From Talinum fruticosum (taxonomy: Eukaryota > Streptophyta > Magnoliopsida > Caryophyllales > Talinaceae), in the NCBI GenBank assembly GCA_021018815.1, contig JAITYX010000130.1, forward strand, positions 186,001-250,000: DNA of 64,000 nt, given 5' to 3'. Shown here one piece after another: positions 35,361 to 47,457 of the stretch (its first letter is position 1; each line of letters starts with the position of its first letter). The notes below the pieces were generated by a model. It was not told the DNA's origin. It did no database searches and saw nothing but the letters and a program-made list of their open reading frames with translations. The position numbers were made by a program, and so were the translations under genes.

Positions 35361-36349
35361 TTAGATAATTGGATAAATTAGTCCACCCCCAACTTTAACT
35401 CACCAAAATAAATAAATTTAATAACAAATTTATCTTTATGACAAGTATTTGGGGAGATCCATATATCCAAATACCTTTCTAATTTTTTACATTTTCACAT
35501 TTATATTTTCTCCCTATTGATCCTTAGGCATATAACCAAAAAATTATCTATTTCCTCAAACCCTAAACTATATATATTTTTATTTCTCTAAACTCTAACC
35601 ATATTTAGATATCAATTTCAATAACTGGATAAATGAGTTCACCCCAACTTCAACTCATCAAAATAAATAAATTTGGATACAAATTTATCTTTATGAGAAG
35701 GTGTTTGGGATGACCCTATATCCAAATTATCTTTCTATTTCTCTAAAACCTAAACAAATTTGGATGCACTCTTTCGATCTACCATCCTTAACTATCGTAT
35801 TTAGCTTTAATTAGCACAAATCCTAAACTTCTAAACTCATTTCTCAAAATCTAAAACATATCACGAATTTCCATCTTAATAAACTAAATAAATGTTACCC
35901 ACATTCTCAATATTCAACATTTCAACAATCTCAAACATTACCCACATTCTCAACATTCACATAATTACCGCAAATACATTCAACATTTAACTTTAAACAT
36001 TTTGTAAATAACTTAAAATGAAAAATAAGAGAGGATAGAGATTCATACCTAAGAACCGACAACGGCGAGGGTAAGGAGAGACTTGACCGCGAGAATTAGT
36101 TTGAGGAGATCTACACTTAAAAGAGACAAGAGGAAACTATGAAGAAATGAAAGATTAAGAGAGAGGAGATCTAAACGGTGAGGGTGAGGAGAGGCTTACC
36201 AATTCAAGTCAACCTACGAGGAAGCTACGAATTCCGGATCCGAGGAGGTCCGTGGAGGAGAGAAAATTATACAAAGCGATAAGAATGAGAGAAAGTGTAA
36301 GCGGGTGTGGAAACAGAAGGTATGTTCACGCATTTTTAACTTGATCTCG
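35361..36349. other. Gene-free AT-rich stretch with a direct repeat
   Basis: A segment of about 120 bases starting TTGGATAAATTAGTCCACCC near 35372 recurs near 35626 (CTGGATAAATGAGTTCACCC), about 254 bases apart. From 36020 a purine-rich part precedes the CACTA terminus. No gene seen. Confidence 0.6.
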
Positions 36350-36599
36350 AAAGACATATGACGACGGTTCTTTCATAGAATCGTCGTCATATGAGACATT
36401 TCACGATGGTTATGTTAAAGAACAGATCGTCAAATGTTTCAGCAATACATATGACCACAATTCATATGAAAGAACCGTCGTCATATGTGTTAAACAATTC
36501 CTATTATTTACAAAAATGCCACCTCTCTAGTTTTCACGACGATTTTTTCTTTTAATCGTAGTTAAAGACCCGTCATTGAAAATGGTTCCTGTAGTAGTG
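36350..36599. mobile_element. CACTA-family right terminus
   Basis: It ends AAAATGGTTCCTGTAGTAGTG and carries ACGACGGTTCTTTCATA and TCGTCGTCATATG subterminal words, inverted relative to 26946-27150. It adjoins copia sequence at 36600. TTG follows the end, but AAT precedes the left terminus, so the two do not share a visible 3-bp duplication. Confidence 0.75.
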
Positions 36600-39088
36600 T
36601 TGGCATGTTAAATGCATGATTATCCGAGTTATTGCATGAATTATTCTTTATGATTAATTGTTATATGCTTTGAGTAGATAGGAAATAGATTAGTTCACTC
36701 GTAATGAGACTGAGCTATGAGTTATAAATTTTCCGAGTGTGTTCCGAGTCACTCGGACACCTTACCGAGTCGACTCAAATTATGAGCAAAATGGACATCA
36801 AAATTTTAGGATTATCTCTAGATAAATAGAGAATCTCATAAATATTTTCGAAAACTCTTTCTTCTTTCTCTGTCTCTCTTTGTCACGCGAGCATTCAGCA
36901 AAACTAGTCGTTGGAAAAAGAAGATTAGAAAATTAGCCATTGCGAGTGCGAGTGGCTCAACAGCTCGATAATCGTTGGTTGGTAATCGAGTCGAAAGTCG
37001 GTTAGGAGCCTATTCTCGTTATAAATAGCACCGCTTCACTTTCTTTCTTGTACTTTACGTACTTAATTGCTTGCTTTCTCATTCTCTTTGCACTCAAAGA
37101 TCAATTACTCACTCGCACTCTCTTTCTGTCTCTCGATTCATAATCTTTTCTGTTCTCTACTCTTTCTCTTTTCTCTCAAAGCACAACGTCGCCTAACACT
37201 TTATTCCGGACGATAAGTTCTTTCCGAAAACCTCTTTCTCTTGGTTGAAACACTAGTTTAGTGTGTACTCCTATCTTTTTTTGTGAGTATATTTACCCAG
37301 CCCTTGTGACTGAGTTCTATACTAACATGTCGGTCAAGCAATAACATCATCTCCTCTCGTCATTCAAGGTAAGACTATTCGACTCAATCTCACTCTACTT
37401 CACGGACTTTTCAATGTAAAGTCCTTCTTTCTCAACTCCAATCCAATTTCTTCAATGAAATCGCTGACGATTTCTTTGCTAAATAAGCCAAAGGGACTCC
37501 TCAATCCAGTAAAGAACTTTTATGTGACTCAAATGACCTTAGAAGCCACGCTTCTATGTTTCATTCTGATGAGGATATTCTTCTTCTACTACTCGTCTAA
37601 AGAGAACCCCAACTCCAAAGTTTTAAAAGTTCTCTATGACATTCTCGAGGGCTACGAAGTAGACCTCTTTCCTTACATCTTAGAGTAGATAGCCTCTATT
37701 CCTTTTGATTCTAAGAAGACTCCATATCCATTCGGAGCTCTTCTCACCGTTGTTTTCACTCGCTTCGGGTCCCTTTTCCTTCGACCCTCAAGATGTCTTA
37801 GAGCCTCGCTGATTGTCCGGACAGGAGTGAACTTAGTGGTCTTGGATACCAGGAAGTCAAGCCTAGTGTTTGGGTTCACTCGTCTAAGTTACCACCCCCT
37901 CATCCTCCACCTCGGACTCGGACAACTCTAGAGGTCCTACATTTGCCTCGTTGGACCTTCTACTTCTCTACCTGCTCCCTCTGTTGAGCTTCTTGAAAAA
38001 GTGGCCAACAAGCTTTCTTCTCTTACTTTAGAGTTGACATCAACTCTAAACGCTTCCAGTGCTTACATCCCAACTCGACTCTAATGCAAAGCCAGGCTCG
38101 GACTCAGCTGAAGCAAAGTTAAGACTTGATTTCTAAGCTTAAGGAGGTGATCAAGCAACAATGTGATCAAATTCAAGCATCTCCAAGAGAGAAGATCAAA
38201 GGCAACCAAGGACTTAGAATCCTCTCGAAAAGTCCGAGTCCTCCAACCCTTCTAAGTCTAACTTAGAAAAAGCTGAAGAAGAAGTAGAAGAAGGACACGG
38301 GGAAGCCGAAGGAGGACAAGAGGAAGAAGGCTGTCTAACCCGAGGACCAGGGAAACCTAGAACCCGAGGTGATCTCTTCCGGTCACGCTAAGAATCTCCC
38401 GCCTCGGAACCTTAGACAACAACAGTCTTTGAGGAGGAAGAAGAAGAAGAAGAGGAAGATCTCGCTCGAGGTTCACATAACTCGGATGCCTCCTATGCCT
38501 AATGTACCCCTTCCGATGCCACCTCGCCCAGCTACCTCCACTCAAGCTTATAGGAGTAGGCGCACAACTTGTTCTTCAACCCCTCGCCGATTGCCCCTCC
38601 TAATTTCAAACTCAAAATTCTGTTTTTCTTTGCTTTCTTAATTTTTTTGTCCAATCTTATGTATTTACTTGTTCTTTCCTCCCTCATTTTGTTTTTTTTT
38701 TGCTGAAATGCATAGGGGAGAGTAAAGATGGAAAATTAGATGTTTGGTTTAGGGGAGTTTATCCCTTAGTTATTTTTTGAGTTTACTTTTCTTTGCTTTT
38801 ATTTCTTGTACATATGTTTCTTGCAATGAATGAAATTCGCCTATTTTTGAGTATATCTATTTCGAGTATATATTCTTTTTTTTTCTCTAATATCATCTCT
38901 TTGCTCCGATTACTTCAAGAAACATGTTCTGAGTCATGTTTTGATATGAGCTGTACTCATAAATGTTCATTATTGTTCTTGCTCCGATTAAAACTCGCGC
39001 TCCGATCATTTCTATGAGAAAACTTAATTCTCCGAACTATTTAGTTTCTATCTTAAGTATGGAATGCCTTTCATCAAAAAGGGGAGAT
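36600..39088 (+). mobile_element. Copia element copy 3: pol end and extra ORF region, 5' truncated
   Basis: It starts within the last codons of pol (GGCATGTTAAATGCATGA at 36602-36619, corresponding to GACATGATTAATGCATAA at 1502-1519). The leader and extra ORF region follow, related to 1520-4342: DDKFFPKTSFSWLK near 37210, EGYEVDLFP near 37655, and basic/acidic low-complexity near 38280-38460. It is heavily broken by stops. It ends in the polypurine tract AAAAAGGGGAGA at 39076-39087. The 5' part of pol is missing at the CACTA junction. Confidence 0.8.
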
Positions 39089-40515
39089 TGAAGACTCATG
39101 TATAACTCTTTATCTCTCTTAGATTTTCATTCTAAGTCATTCCGAGCTTTATAGAAACTCATATCCAAGTTTTCATCCTCGTTCGACCTACTAAGAAACA
39201 ATTCTTTTCGTATAACACTCTTAAGTGCGTTTCGACCCACTCATGCACAATTCAGAACAATTGCATGAATAAATAATTTCTCTAATACTTTTATTCTGAG
39301 CACTTACTTTATGTTTCAAGTGAAAATGAATTACAACGTTAATTGTAATTTCTAAGTCGACTTATTTACTGAGAATTATTAACTTGATCAATTTTAGATA
39401 TTATGATATTTTATTCTTTCTAACTTGATCATTTTAAAGATCAACTCTAGATGGAATCTAAACCTAATGGATCTTAGACTAAAAAAATTTCATTCTTTTA
39501 GGTTGAAAATAATTAAGCGCTTAATTACTCCGATTTAATTATTATCTATGCCTACTCTTAAACCAAAGTATTTTTATACTTTGAGTACCACTTTGATTTG
39601 CTTTTGTATGTTAATTAAACAAGCCTAATCTATTTTTGAAATACAAAAGCTGCCGATTTCTAGCCTTTAAACACCAGCAGACAGAAATTACCCATTACTC
39701 GGACATGGCTCGGACACCGTGTCGTGGTTTTTGTTTCCAAAACAAAAACTTCAACTTTGAGTCTAACGATTGTTTCCACCCTGCATTTCAATCACCACCA
39801 GAGGATTGGACCATCTTTTGAGCCAAGGATCAGTACACAATGTTTACATCTCAACGAATCTTTGTTTGAGTGATTCAAACTAGCCATTACAACGGCTATT
39901 GAAGCTCACCAGTCCGGAACAAGTCTCAACGGTCATTCCGCCTTGGTGCTTATAAATAGAAGCCACTCCACAAGACTTGAAGATTGTTGAACATATTACT
40001 TGAACCGAATATATTCTATTCTTAATTTTCTAGCTTTCACAACTCCAACTTTGTATTTCTTACTTTTTGAGTTGTAAAGAAAGTCTTGTAATCACTTCTA
40101 CTCTTTACTTTCTTTCTAAGTCCTTTGATTGAGCTGTAAGGGCTAACTCAGCTCAATTATCCCCGATTGTAAGGGTTAAGTCGATCAGAAAATACTAGAT
40201 CGGATAAGGGAACTTCCGAGTCTAGGAAAACTTGTAAAAGAATTGTCTAAGGAAGCAACTCGGTAAGAGATAGGCCTTTGTAATCGAGGATTTAATTAGT
40301 GGATTGGACATGGTGCTTAGATTGGCACTCGTCCGTAGTTTTCTACTCGATGAGGGTTTCCACGTATTTTTGTGTACTTAACTTTATGAGTTCAATCTAG
40401 ACTCGAATTAGTTTTTGTTTCGACCTGTGTAAAATTGTTTGACATTTCTAAAAATCTTCCATCACCCTATTCACCCCCTCTAGGGTGACTTAACCTCTCC
40501 AACAGGAAACCTTCA
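39089..40515 (+). mobile_element. Copia LTR (copy 3)
   Basis: It starts TGAAGACTCATG and ends GGAAACCTTCA, with CACCCTATTCACCCCCTC just before the end. It is shorter (about 1.43 kb) and more diverged than copies 1, 2 and 4. The TATA box TATAAATA is at 39951-39958. Pararetroviral sequence begins directly after its end. Confidence 0.88.
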
Positions 40516-41940
40516 CATCCCTCTAACAAGTTTTAGTGCGCCTGAGGCACATTATGAGTGGCTTGTAATTTCATTGGGTCGAAAGAACGCCCTTTAAATA
40601 TTCCAAAGAAGGATGGATAACATCTTCAAAGATCTAAATCACTGTTGCTTCGTTTATAAGGATGATATCCTCCTTTTTTCTCTATGACAATATAGCAATA
40701 AGAAAATTATATGCTAACCTGTTACCCCGAGATGTATTGTTCTTGACATTATTATTGGTAAAAATAAATGTATCTATGCCAAATAATAAATTGAACTTTT
40801 AGGTTTAAAAATCAAGGGCAGGGAAAATAATTCTACGAAGCATATCCTCAAAAGTAGGAAAACTTCATAAAACAATTTAAGATAGAAAGAAACCAGAAAT
40901 GTTTATGGAATGTCTCACATATGCTTTGAATTTTAAAAATGATCTTGCTTAGTTAAGAAGGCCTTTAAACGAAAGCTTAAAAAAGAGGTAAATTGGATTT
41001 GGAATACAAAATATTAACATTGACCTCTCTCAAGGTATTTGAAAATAATCTATAAACCCTGCAGGAATTGGTATTTATTGTTACCCATGTGGATTTAGAG
41101 ATAAAAAATATTTAAGATACAAAAATAGCGAAGGGCTAATTGAAACTATAAAAGGACAAATTTGTCCCTGATTTTTAAAATAGAATGACTTTGTTACCCC
41201 CATTATTAATTGGGGTCTTGAAAGAGGGAGGGGCAATAGTGACATTGTACATCTTATTTTTATGCCACGTCAGCACACATATCATTTTGGATGTTGTTTA
41301 TTATTAACAACGAAGGTCAATGCTCCACTAAAATATTAACTACTCGTAGTGAAGGTGGGTAAAAATAAATACCAATTCCTGGAGTATTTATAAATTATTT
41401 CCAAATATCTCAAGGAAGGTAAATGTTAATATCCCCTTGGAATACTAATGATTCAAAGATTATAAAGAAAGTCAAAATGTTATACAAAAATCTTTCCTAT
41501 TCTTAATTTGCCTAACAATAAAGATGATCCGATTCTTGAGACAGATGCCAACAATGAGCATTAGAGTGGAGTACTCAAAATCAAAGAAGGAGAAAAGCTA
41601 TACAAACATTATAGTCAAAGCTTTAGCAAAGCTAAATGCAATTATCCTACAATAGAAAAAGAGATTCTTGCAGTGATAAGGGGAATTGAAAAATTCTTAA
41701 TCTTTGTAGCCCCATGACCTTTTCTCTTTTGAACTGATTATAAAATAATGTTTGGTTTTGTGAAAAAGAATTTATCAAATATGCACGCACAAGGGAGACT
41801 CTTTCATTGAAGATATGGTTTAACCAATTTTTATTTTCTATTGAGCACATACAAGGATCAAAAAATATTTGGCGGACACTCTTGTGCGAGAGTAAGTCTA
41901 TGTCGAACATAGTTTAGTCTGTCTCTCAACCAAAATCAAA
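40516..41940 (+). pseudogene. Endogenous caulimovirid (plant pararetrovirus) RT/RNase H fragment, broken
   Basis: From 40540 the plus strand shows residues characteristic of caulimovirid reverse transcriptase (HYEWLVISLG, FQRRMDNIFKDL and the catalytic region FVYKDDILLF, with the two aspartates at 40661-40666). After the RT/RNase H connector there is a 429-bp MITE (41008-41436). RNase H follows with ILETDAN near 41538 and EKEILAVIRGIEKF near 41656. Several stops and frameshifts make it nonfunctional. The N-terminal RT, protease, coat and movement parts are not seen here; the copia copy ends directly at its left edge. A Ty3-gypsy origin is less likely given the RNase H wording. Confidence 0.82.
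41008..41436. mobile_element. Mutator-like MITE, 429 bp, inside the pararetroviral fragment
   Basis: The ends are inverted copies over about 75 bp: AAAATATTAACATTGACC on the left and GGTAAATGTTAATATCCCC on the right, with AGGAATTGGTATTTATT inside the left arm matched by AATAAATACCAATTCCT in the right arm. TTGGAATAC stands on both sides (40999-41007 and 41437-41445), a 9-bp target duplication as in Mutator elements. Removing it restores continuity of the surrounding reading frame. Confidence 0.92.
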
Positions 41941-43929
41941 TAAATGATGAAGTGTCATTACTACTAACGGGTGCCACTTTTCTAATAGATTTCTATTAGA
42001 CACCTCAGTAGAATTTCAAACAAAAAGATGTTGATTAGGTACGGCTTATTCCCACTACCTAATAGTAGAAAGATTGAGTCTCCTAAAAATTCACATTTAG
42101 TACATGAAGAATCCTTTAGTCATTCAAGAAATAATAAGTGGATATGTCCAAAAAAATGGTCTACAGAATTATATGTACGTGTCATAAACCATTGGAACAA
42201 TTATTCCTATGTATAGGAGTCTTGGAGATCTCAAGTAACTTTTGTAGATATCTCTAGAGTAGGAGTAAGAATACACCAAAAAAATCAAATCAAATGATCC
42301 CATATTAGATGCCTTGAAAGATATAATGGTGGCTTGTTTTGAATGTGGAATTCCAATGCCTAATAACCCTTTTTCTTGAAATTAACCAAATTTCAAAAAT
42401 GCGTGTTCAAACCATTGAATTTTCACTACATTTGAGGGACATGTAGCTGCATCTCTACGTGCTAATGTTGATATTCATATTCACTGTGCAGTTACAGAAA
42501 TTGAAGGTGAAATAAATTAAGCCAACTCATTATTTAATTCAATTTGTTAATCTTGGCGATCCAGAGATTTAGAATACTATTGGATTCATGAAAGTAGAGG
42601 ATAGTTACTAATACTATCTTAGCAAGAGCCATTGGATTCTTCCATATGTATCACCAAATATGGTCCATGATTGAAAGATGCACTATGGAAATAATACATT
42701 TGGATATCCAAGTGAATGGACGGAATACTTAGAAGATATGGTGCATTTTTCGAAAATATTGATTATTACCTATTTAATGTTGGAGTTGAAAAATTCTTAT
42801 CTAAGAAAAAATGTATCTTCATCCTTTATTTTCACAATGAGGTCTTGAATATCTTGATATCGAAAATTAAAATGAGGAAAAAAGCATTTGGAGATGAAAA
42901 CACGCAGAATCTCAATAAAGACAGCTAAGACTGCAATCATCTAATGGTCTAAAAAGCCGAAACATTTCATATTGTTTCTGAAAAATAAATTCATTATTAA
43001 GAGCCTTGCCAAGTCAATTTTCAATTTTCATCGTCTAATTATGATTATAGCAGTTAAAAGACATCTTGTAATAGTGTGGGTACTGTAGCCACTAAGGCAT
43101 CCTAAGCATCCAACCTCTGCTATATACGGAGAAGTGGAATATTGGGAATGGGCATGGTCATTTGAGTATACCCTGAGCAAAAGAAAAGTCGAGGTTCTCC
43201 ATTTCTATATGAACAAACATCTTTGATGATCTTTATAGCTTAAGTCCATCTTCACTCTTTCCCTTGTGATACATCTACTTTTAAACTTTCAATAAAAAGA
43301 AGCTTCCCCATAGGGAACGTTAATCAATCGAATCTTATGTCTTAAATATTGTAAATTCTTAATTAAAGCTCCATTATCCTTAAAATATAAAAATTTACTG
43401 ACTACGGTCCGAGGTAGGAAATGAAACAAATTTGTGTTGTGCCTCATCTAAGGAAGGTCTGATTGAGATTAGCAATCTCTATAAATTGGAAGTTAAAGGA
43501 ACGCGAAGGTCTAGATGCCAACTAAGTTCGAGTAGCAGTAAAAATTCACTAATTGTATTTAATTATTTCACTAAGCATGGGGGACCTATAATCATAAAAA
43601 ATATAATATTTATGATATAAGTATTAGATTGTGATAACTAATACCAATAAAGTGATCATAAGGAGTTAAAAGCATATAAATAAGCATTTTTACTAAAAAG
43701 CCATATAAGTTAGAAAATTTGCATTTTCTACCCTCTCTTCGGTCCAAAGTGAAAAATTCAAAAAGTTTTTGGTTGAATCTAAAAAACCAAAAATTAATTA
43801 CCATAAAAGATTGAAGCCTAAAAATGTATTTCTTAGATCATGGGACCTAAAAATTAATTACCATAAAATGGTAGCAACAACCCAGGAGTAACATGTCAAA
43901 TATGTTGCAAAAAGTATGATACGTTAAAT
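41941..43929. other. Possible continuation of the pararetroviral insert, unassigned
   Basis: The stretch has several medium frames (42028-42216, 42716-42928, 43432-43620) on the plus strand with a codon-like texture and W-rich segments (EYWEWAWSFEY near 43136). It could be the downstream part of the same viral insert, but I recognise no domain. From about 43620 nothing is recognisable until the LINE. Confidence 0.35.
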
Positions 43930-45296
43930 CATTTTGAGCATGTATATTAAATTAAGATTAATTTATGATAGAGGAAGACTGTCGATTATATGGATAACTA
44001 ATGATTTTCATGTTCAAATACTTCACTCCAATACTCGAGTAGTACATTGCAAGATCAAGCATTTGTTTACAACTAAGGAGTTCTTCATTACTGTTGTTTT
44101 TGGTTTTAATGACTGCATGAAAAGGACATGTATGCGGAAGTGTATGATTGATTTAGCTCCTACTATTATACTACCTTTGATGGTGATAGGTGATTTCAAC
44201 CATTTTTAAGTATCGATGACAAGATTGGTGGTTTTCTAATTACTCAAGATGATATCCTTGATTTTCAATAATGCATCTGTCAAGATCTGTCAAGCAGGGT
44301 AGCAAGATTTGAGATGGAAAGGATAGAGATACTCATAGACCAACAAACAAAAATTTGGCTCCAAAGTCTTTTCAAGAATAGACCAAGTCCTAGTTAGTAG
44401 CATGTGGGTCTAAAGTGCTAATCTGTTTAAGGAAGCTTCTGACCACTATCCAGGATTGATTAAGTTTTTGATGGACAGAATAGCGGTCCGAAGCCTTTCA
44501 AATTCTTTGACATGTGGACCTTTGACCCAACTTTAATCAGATTATCAAACACATTTGGAATAAGCCAATCACAGGTTCTAAAATGCTTAGAGTTTAACAA
44601 AAATTGAGAAGGATACAACAACCACTAAAGAAGCTTAACAGGGATAAGTTTGGGGACATTCAAGCTCAGTTTTCCCAGGCTAAAGACACTCTACATAGGA
44701 AGATTGGCCTAATTTTCATCTTTTGAAGTAAAGAGTTGAGAGCTTTTATATTCAGAAGACATAAAATAGATTGGCTCCACTTTGGAGATTCAAATGACAA
44801 ATTCTTCTCTGAGAAGCTGAACAGAAACATTATCATTATAGAATCTCCTCTTTTCAAATAGAAGATGACACTTGAATTCGGAACTATCCTCAAGTAACTT
44901 AATTTCTGCTGAACCTTCCGATTCTTTTCTTGCGAAATATAGAGATGGGTCCTTGTATTAATATCTTTTAGAAAATCTCTTTGATTAAATCCTTCGCTAA
45001 ATAGGAGGTTAAAAGGCCTTGTTCCCTATACCTAGCCACAAAAATCTAGATCCTAATGGCTGTAATAGTGGTTTTTTAAAGCTAGTTGGGATATTATTGA
45101 GGATGAGGTCTATAAAGTTGTTTTAGAATTTTTCGATTATGGGAATCTTCTATGTAGCTGGAATGATACTAAAATCCTTCTATAATGAATTTCAAAGATG
45201 ACATGCAATAGGCTAAGGGACGTGTTGTTTATTTTAGTAAATGGGCATCTGTTAGATTTTTCAAGGGAAACTCATTGCTCATAACATACTAATATG

Positions 45297-46249
45297 TAGG
45301 GGTGTGCAAAAAACCCGAAACCGGAAAACCGATCCGAAAAATCGAAAAATCGATCCAAAAATCGGTTAACGGAATAAATTTTGTAAAAAACGGTTCGGTT
45401 AACCGAACCGGATTTTTTTCGGTTCACGGATCGGTTACGGTTCAGAATCTGAGAAAAATCGATTAACCGAACCGAATTTTTCAAAAAAAAAACAAACATA
45501 TATAACCTAAAAACCCTAAGTTGTGTTTGTCTGCTCCTCCTCCCTTCCATTTTTCGCGTTTGCTTGCTGATGGTCCCTCCCTCTCTCTCTCTCTGGAACA
45601 AGAATTGAATAATGGAAGGTGCCATTGTTATTCTCCTACTTTCTAGCTTTGCTTTGCTATATACCTTCTTAGAGAATTGGCCTCTCTTCTTGCATCTCTT
45701 CTTGCATTTTTCTATTCATGAAAGTTAACCCTAAGTTGAGCTATATACCGACTTCCGTTTTTCTATTCATGTTAATCGAGCTTTGCTTTGAATAATGGAA
45801 AGGCCTCTCTTCTTGCCTCTTCGAAAATTGAAATTTCAGATCTGAAATTTCATTTGACTCAGTATATGCCCTCTCTCTCTCCCCTCCCTCCTCAAGGTAG
45901 CCCACCTCTCGCTCTTCGCTGTCGCCGGTGACGCTACCGGTGATGTTGTCGCCGGCGGCGGTCTTCTCGTCTCGGATATGTCACTGCTTTTCGAGGTTGC
46001 CCTCCTCTTTGCCTCTCCTCTTAATTTCTCAACGGTTAATCGTAAATCCGAACCGAAAAATCGGTTAACCGGACTTTTCGGTTCGGTTACTGGATCGAGA
46101 ATTGGCCGATCCGCAAACTCGATTAATCGAAGTTTCGGTTAATCGAAAAATCAGATCGGTTACGGATTAGACTTTTAACTATCCGAAAGTTCGGTTAACC
46201 GAAAATCGATTAACCGAAATTGCAGTTAACCGGGTTTGCACAAGCACTA
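45297..46249. mobile_element. hAT-type non-autonomous element, 953 bp
   Basis: It starts TAGGGGTGTGCAAAAAACCC and ends GGGTTTGCACAAGCACTA (inverted). CTAATATG stands on both sides (45289-45296 and 46250-46257), an 8-bp target duplication as expected for hAT. The subterminal parts are packed with CGGTTAACCG and CCGAACCG words on both flanks. The interior near 45500-45990 is GC-richer and has no intact ORF; the minus-strand frame at 45272-45625 crosses the terminus and is a by-product. Confidence 0.93.
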
Positions 46250-46628
46250 CTAATATGCCAAGACTTGATAAAGCTCTATCAAATGAAGAATGATTCCTCT
46301 TGATGCATTTTTAAAATTGATCATAAAAAGTTTATGATTATGTTTTCTAGGGTTTTGTGGATCAATGACTTGCCAAGTTGAAATTTCCACCTTTATTTAG
46401 GGAGTGCATAAAGAGTCTGTTGACATCTTGCAGGTACACTATAAGCATTAATGGGAGTGATTATGGCTGCTTCAAGGAAAGAAAGATTTGAGATCTGGAG
46501 ACTCTGTCTCCTTTCATTTTTATTCTAGTCATGGATTACCTCACAAGAACACTAGCTATGCAGCAAAAATAACCCATTCAAGTTTCACCCATGTAAAATA
46601 TATAGCTCATCAAGCTAGGTTTTCTTGA

Positions 46629-46846
46629 CACTACAAAAAACACAAAAATAGCGGCGAGAAATTTCCGATGGTTTAAGACCCGTTGGACAATCCGACGAGT
46701 ATTCCGACGGACTTGTTGGAATTCCCGTCGGAATTGTCCGAAGGGCCCGTTGGTTAACCGGTACCTACATCGACGAGCGGAATTCCGTCGGAATTTCGAA
46801 ATTCCGGTGGGATTCCGTCAGCTATTTCAACTTTTTTTTTGTAGTG
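46629..46846. mobile_element. Mini-CACTA element, 218 bp
   Basis: It starts CACTACAAAAAACAC and ends TTTTTTTTTGTAGTG, with TGA on both sides (46626-46628 and 46847-46849). The interior has short inverted words such as AATTCCGTCGGAATT and CCGACG. It interrupts the LINE reverse transcriptase between the residue before the two aspartates and the aspartates themselves. Confidence 0.93.
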
Positions 46847-47457
46847 TGATGACCTTATGATTTTCTCGTAAGGCTCATCTCCCAACAATTAAGATTGTTA
46901 TAGATTTCTTTACATATTTCTCCAATGCCACTGGTTTTCAGATTAATGCACAGAAACCTCAGGAATTTATAACAGGGGTTTATAAGAGTAACAAAGATCA
47001 AATATTACAAAGTCATAGCGTTTTCTTTGGGTACTTTCCCAGAGAGGCACTTGGGGATCCCCTTAACCACCAAAAGATGGTCACAAGTTTAATAAGAGGC
47101 TAAGATTGCCAGAAAAAATTAACAATTGACTTCTATATCTATCTCCTATGTAGGTAGAATACAACTTATCAATTTTGTTATGTTTTCTCTCCTCGCTTAT
47201 TGTTCCTCTCTTTTCATCCTACCTACAGGATTGATCAAAGAGCATTGAGAGTATTTATAGGAATTTCCTTTGGAGCCAAAAGGATGAATATACAAACTTC
47301 CCACCTATAGCATGGAATTTTATTTGCCAACCTAAATCTAATGGGGATTTAGGAATCAAAAAGTGTGATATGCTTAAAACATGGCTGTTGTGGCCAAACA
47401 CTTGTAGTTCCTAGCAACTGATAAAGCTTGTTTGTAGCTTACGTGGGCACATGGTAT

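Larger units (their letters stand above)
43930..47457 (+). pseudogene. Second L1-type LINE: ORF2 remains, split by two insertions
   Basis: The endonuclease part spans about 43960-44460: GRLSIIWI, FFITVVFGFNDC, LPLMVIGDFNHF, then SRIDQVLVSS-like and ASDHYPGLIKF-like readings with shifts. The linker follows to about 45000, then RT fingers near 45070-45290. A hAT element interrupts at 45297-46249. The RT resumes with CIFKIDHKKFM near 46303. A mini-CACTA interrupts at 46629-46846 exactly inside the FLDDLMIFS catalytic segment. The thumb follows (FQINAQK, HLGIPLTTKRW), and the element is cut near 47457. ORF1 was not found. Many stops are present. In this family the protein nicks the target and reverse-transcribes the element RNA. 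Confidence 0.85.
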
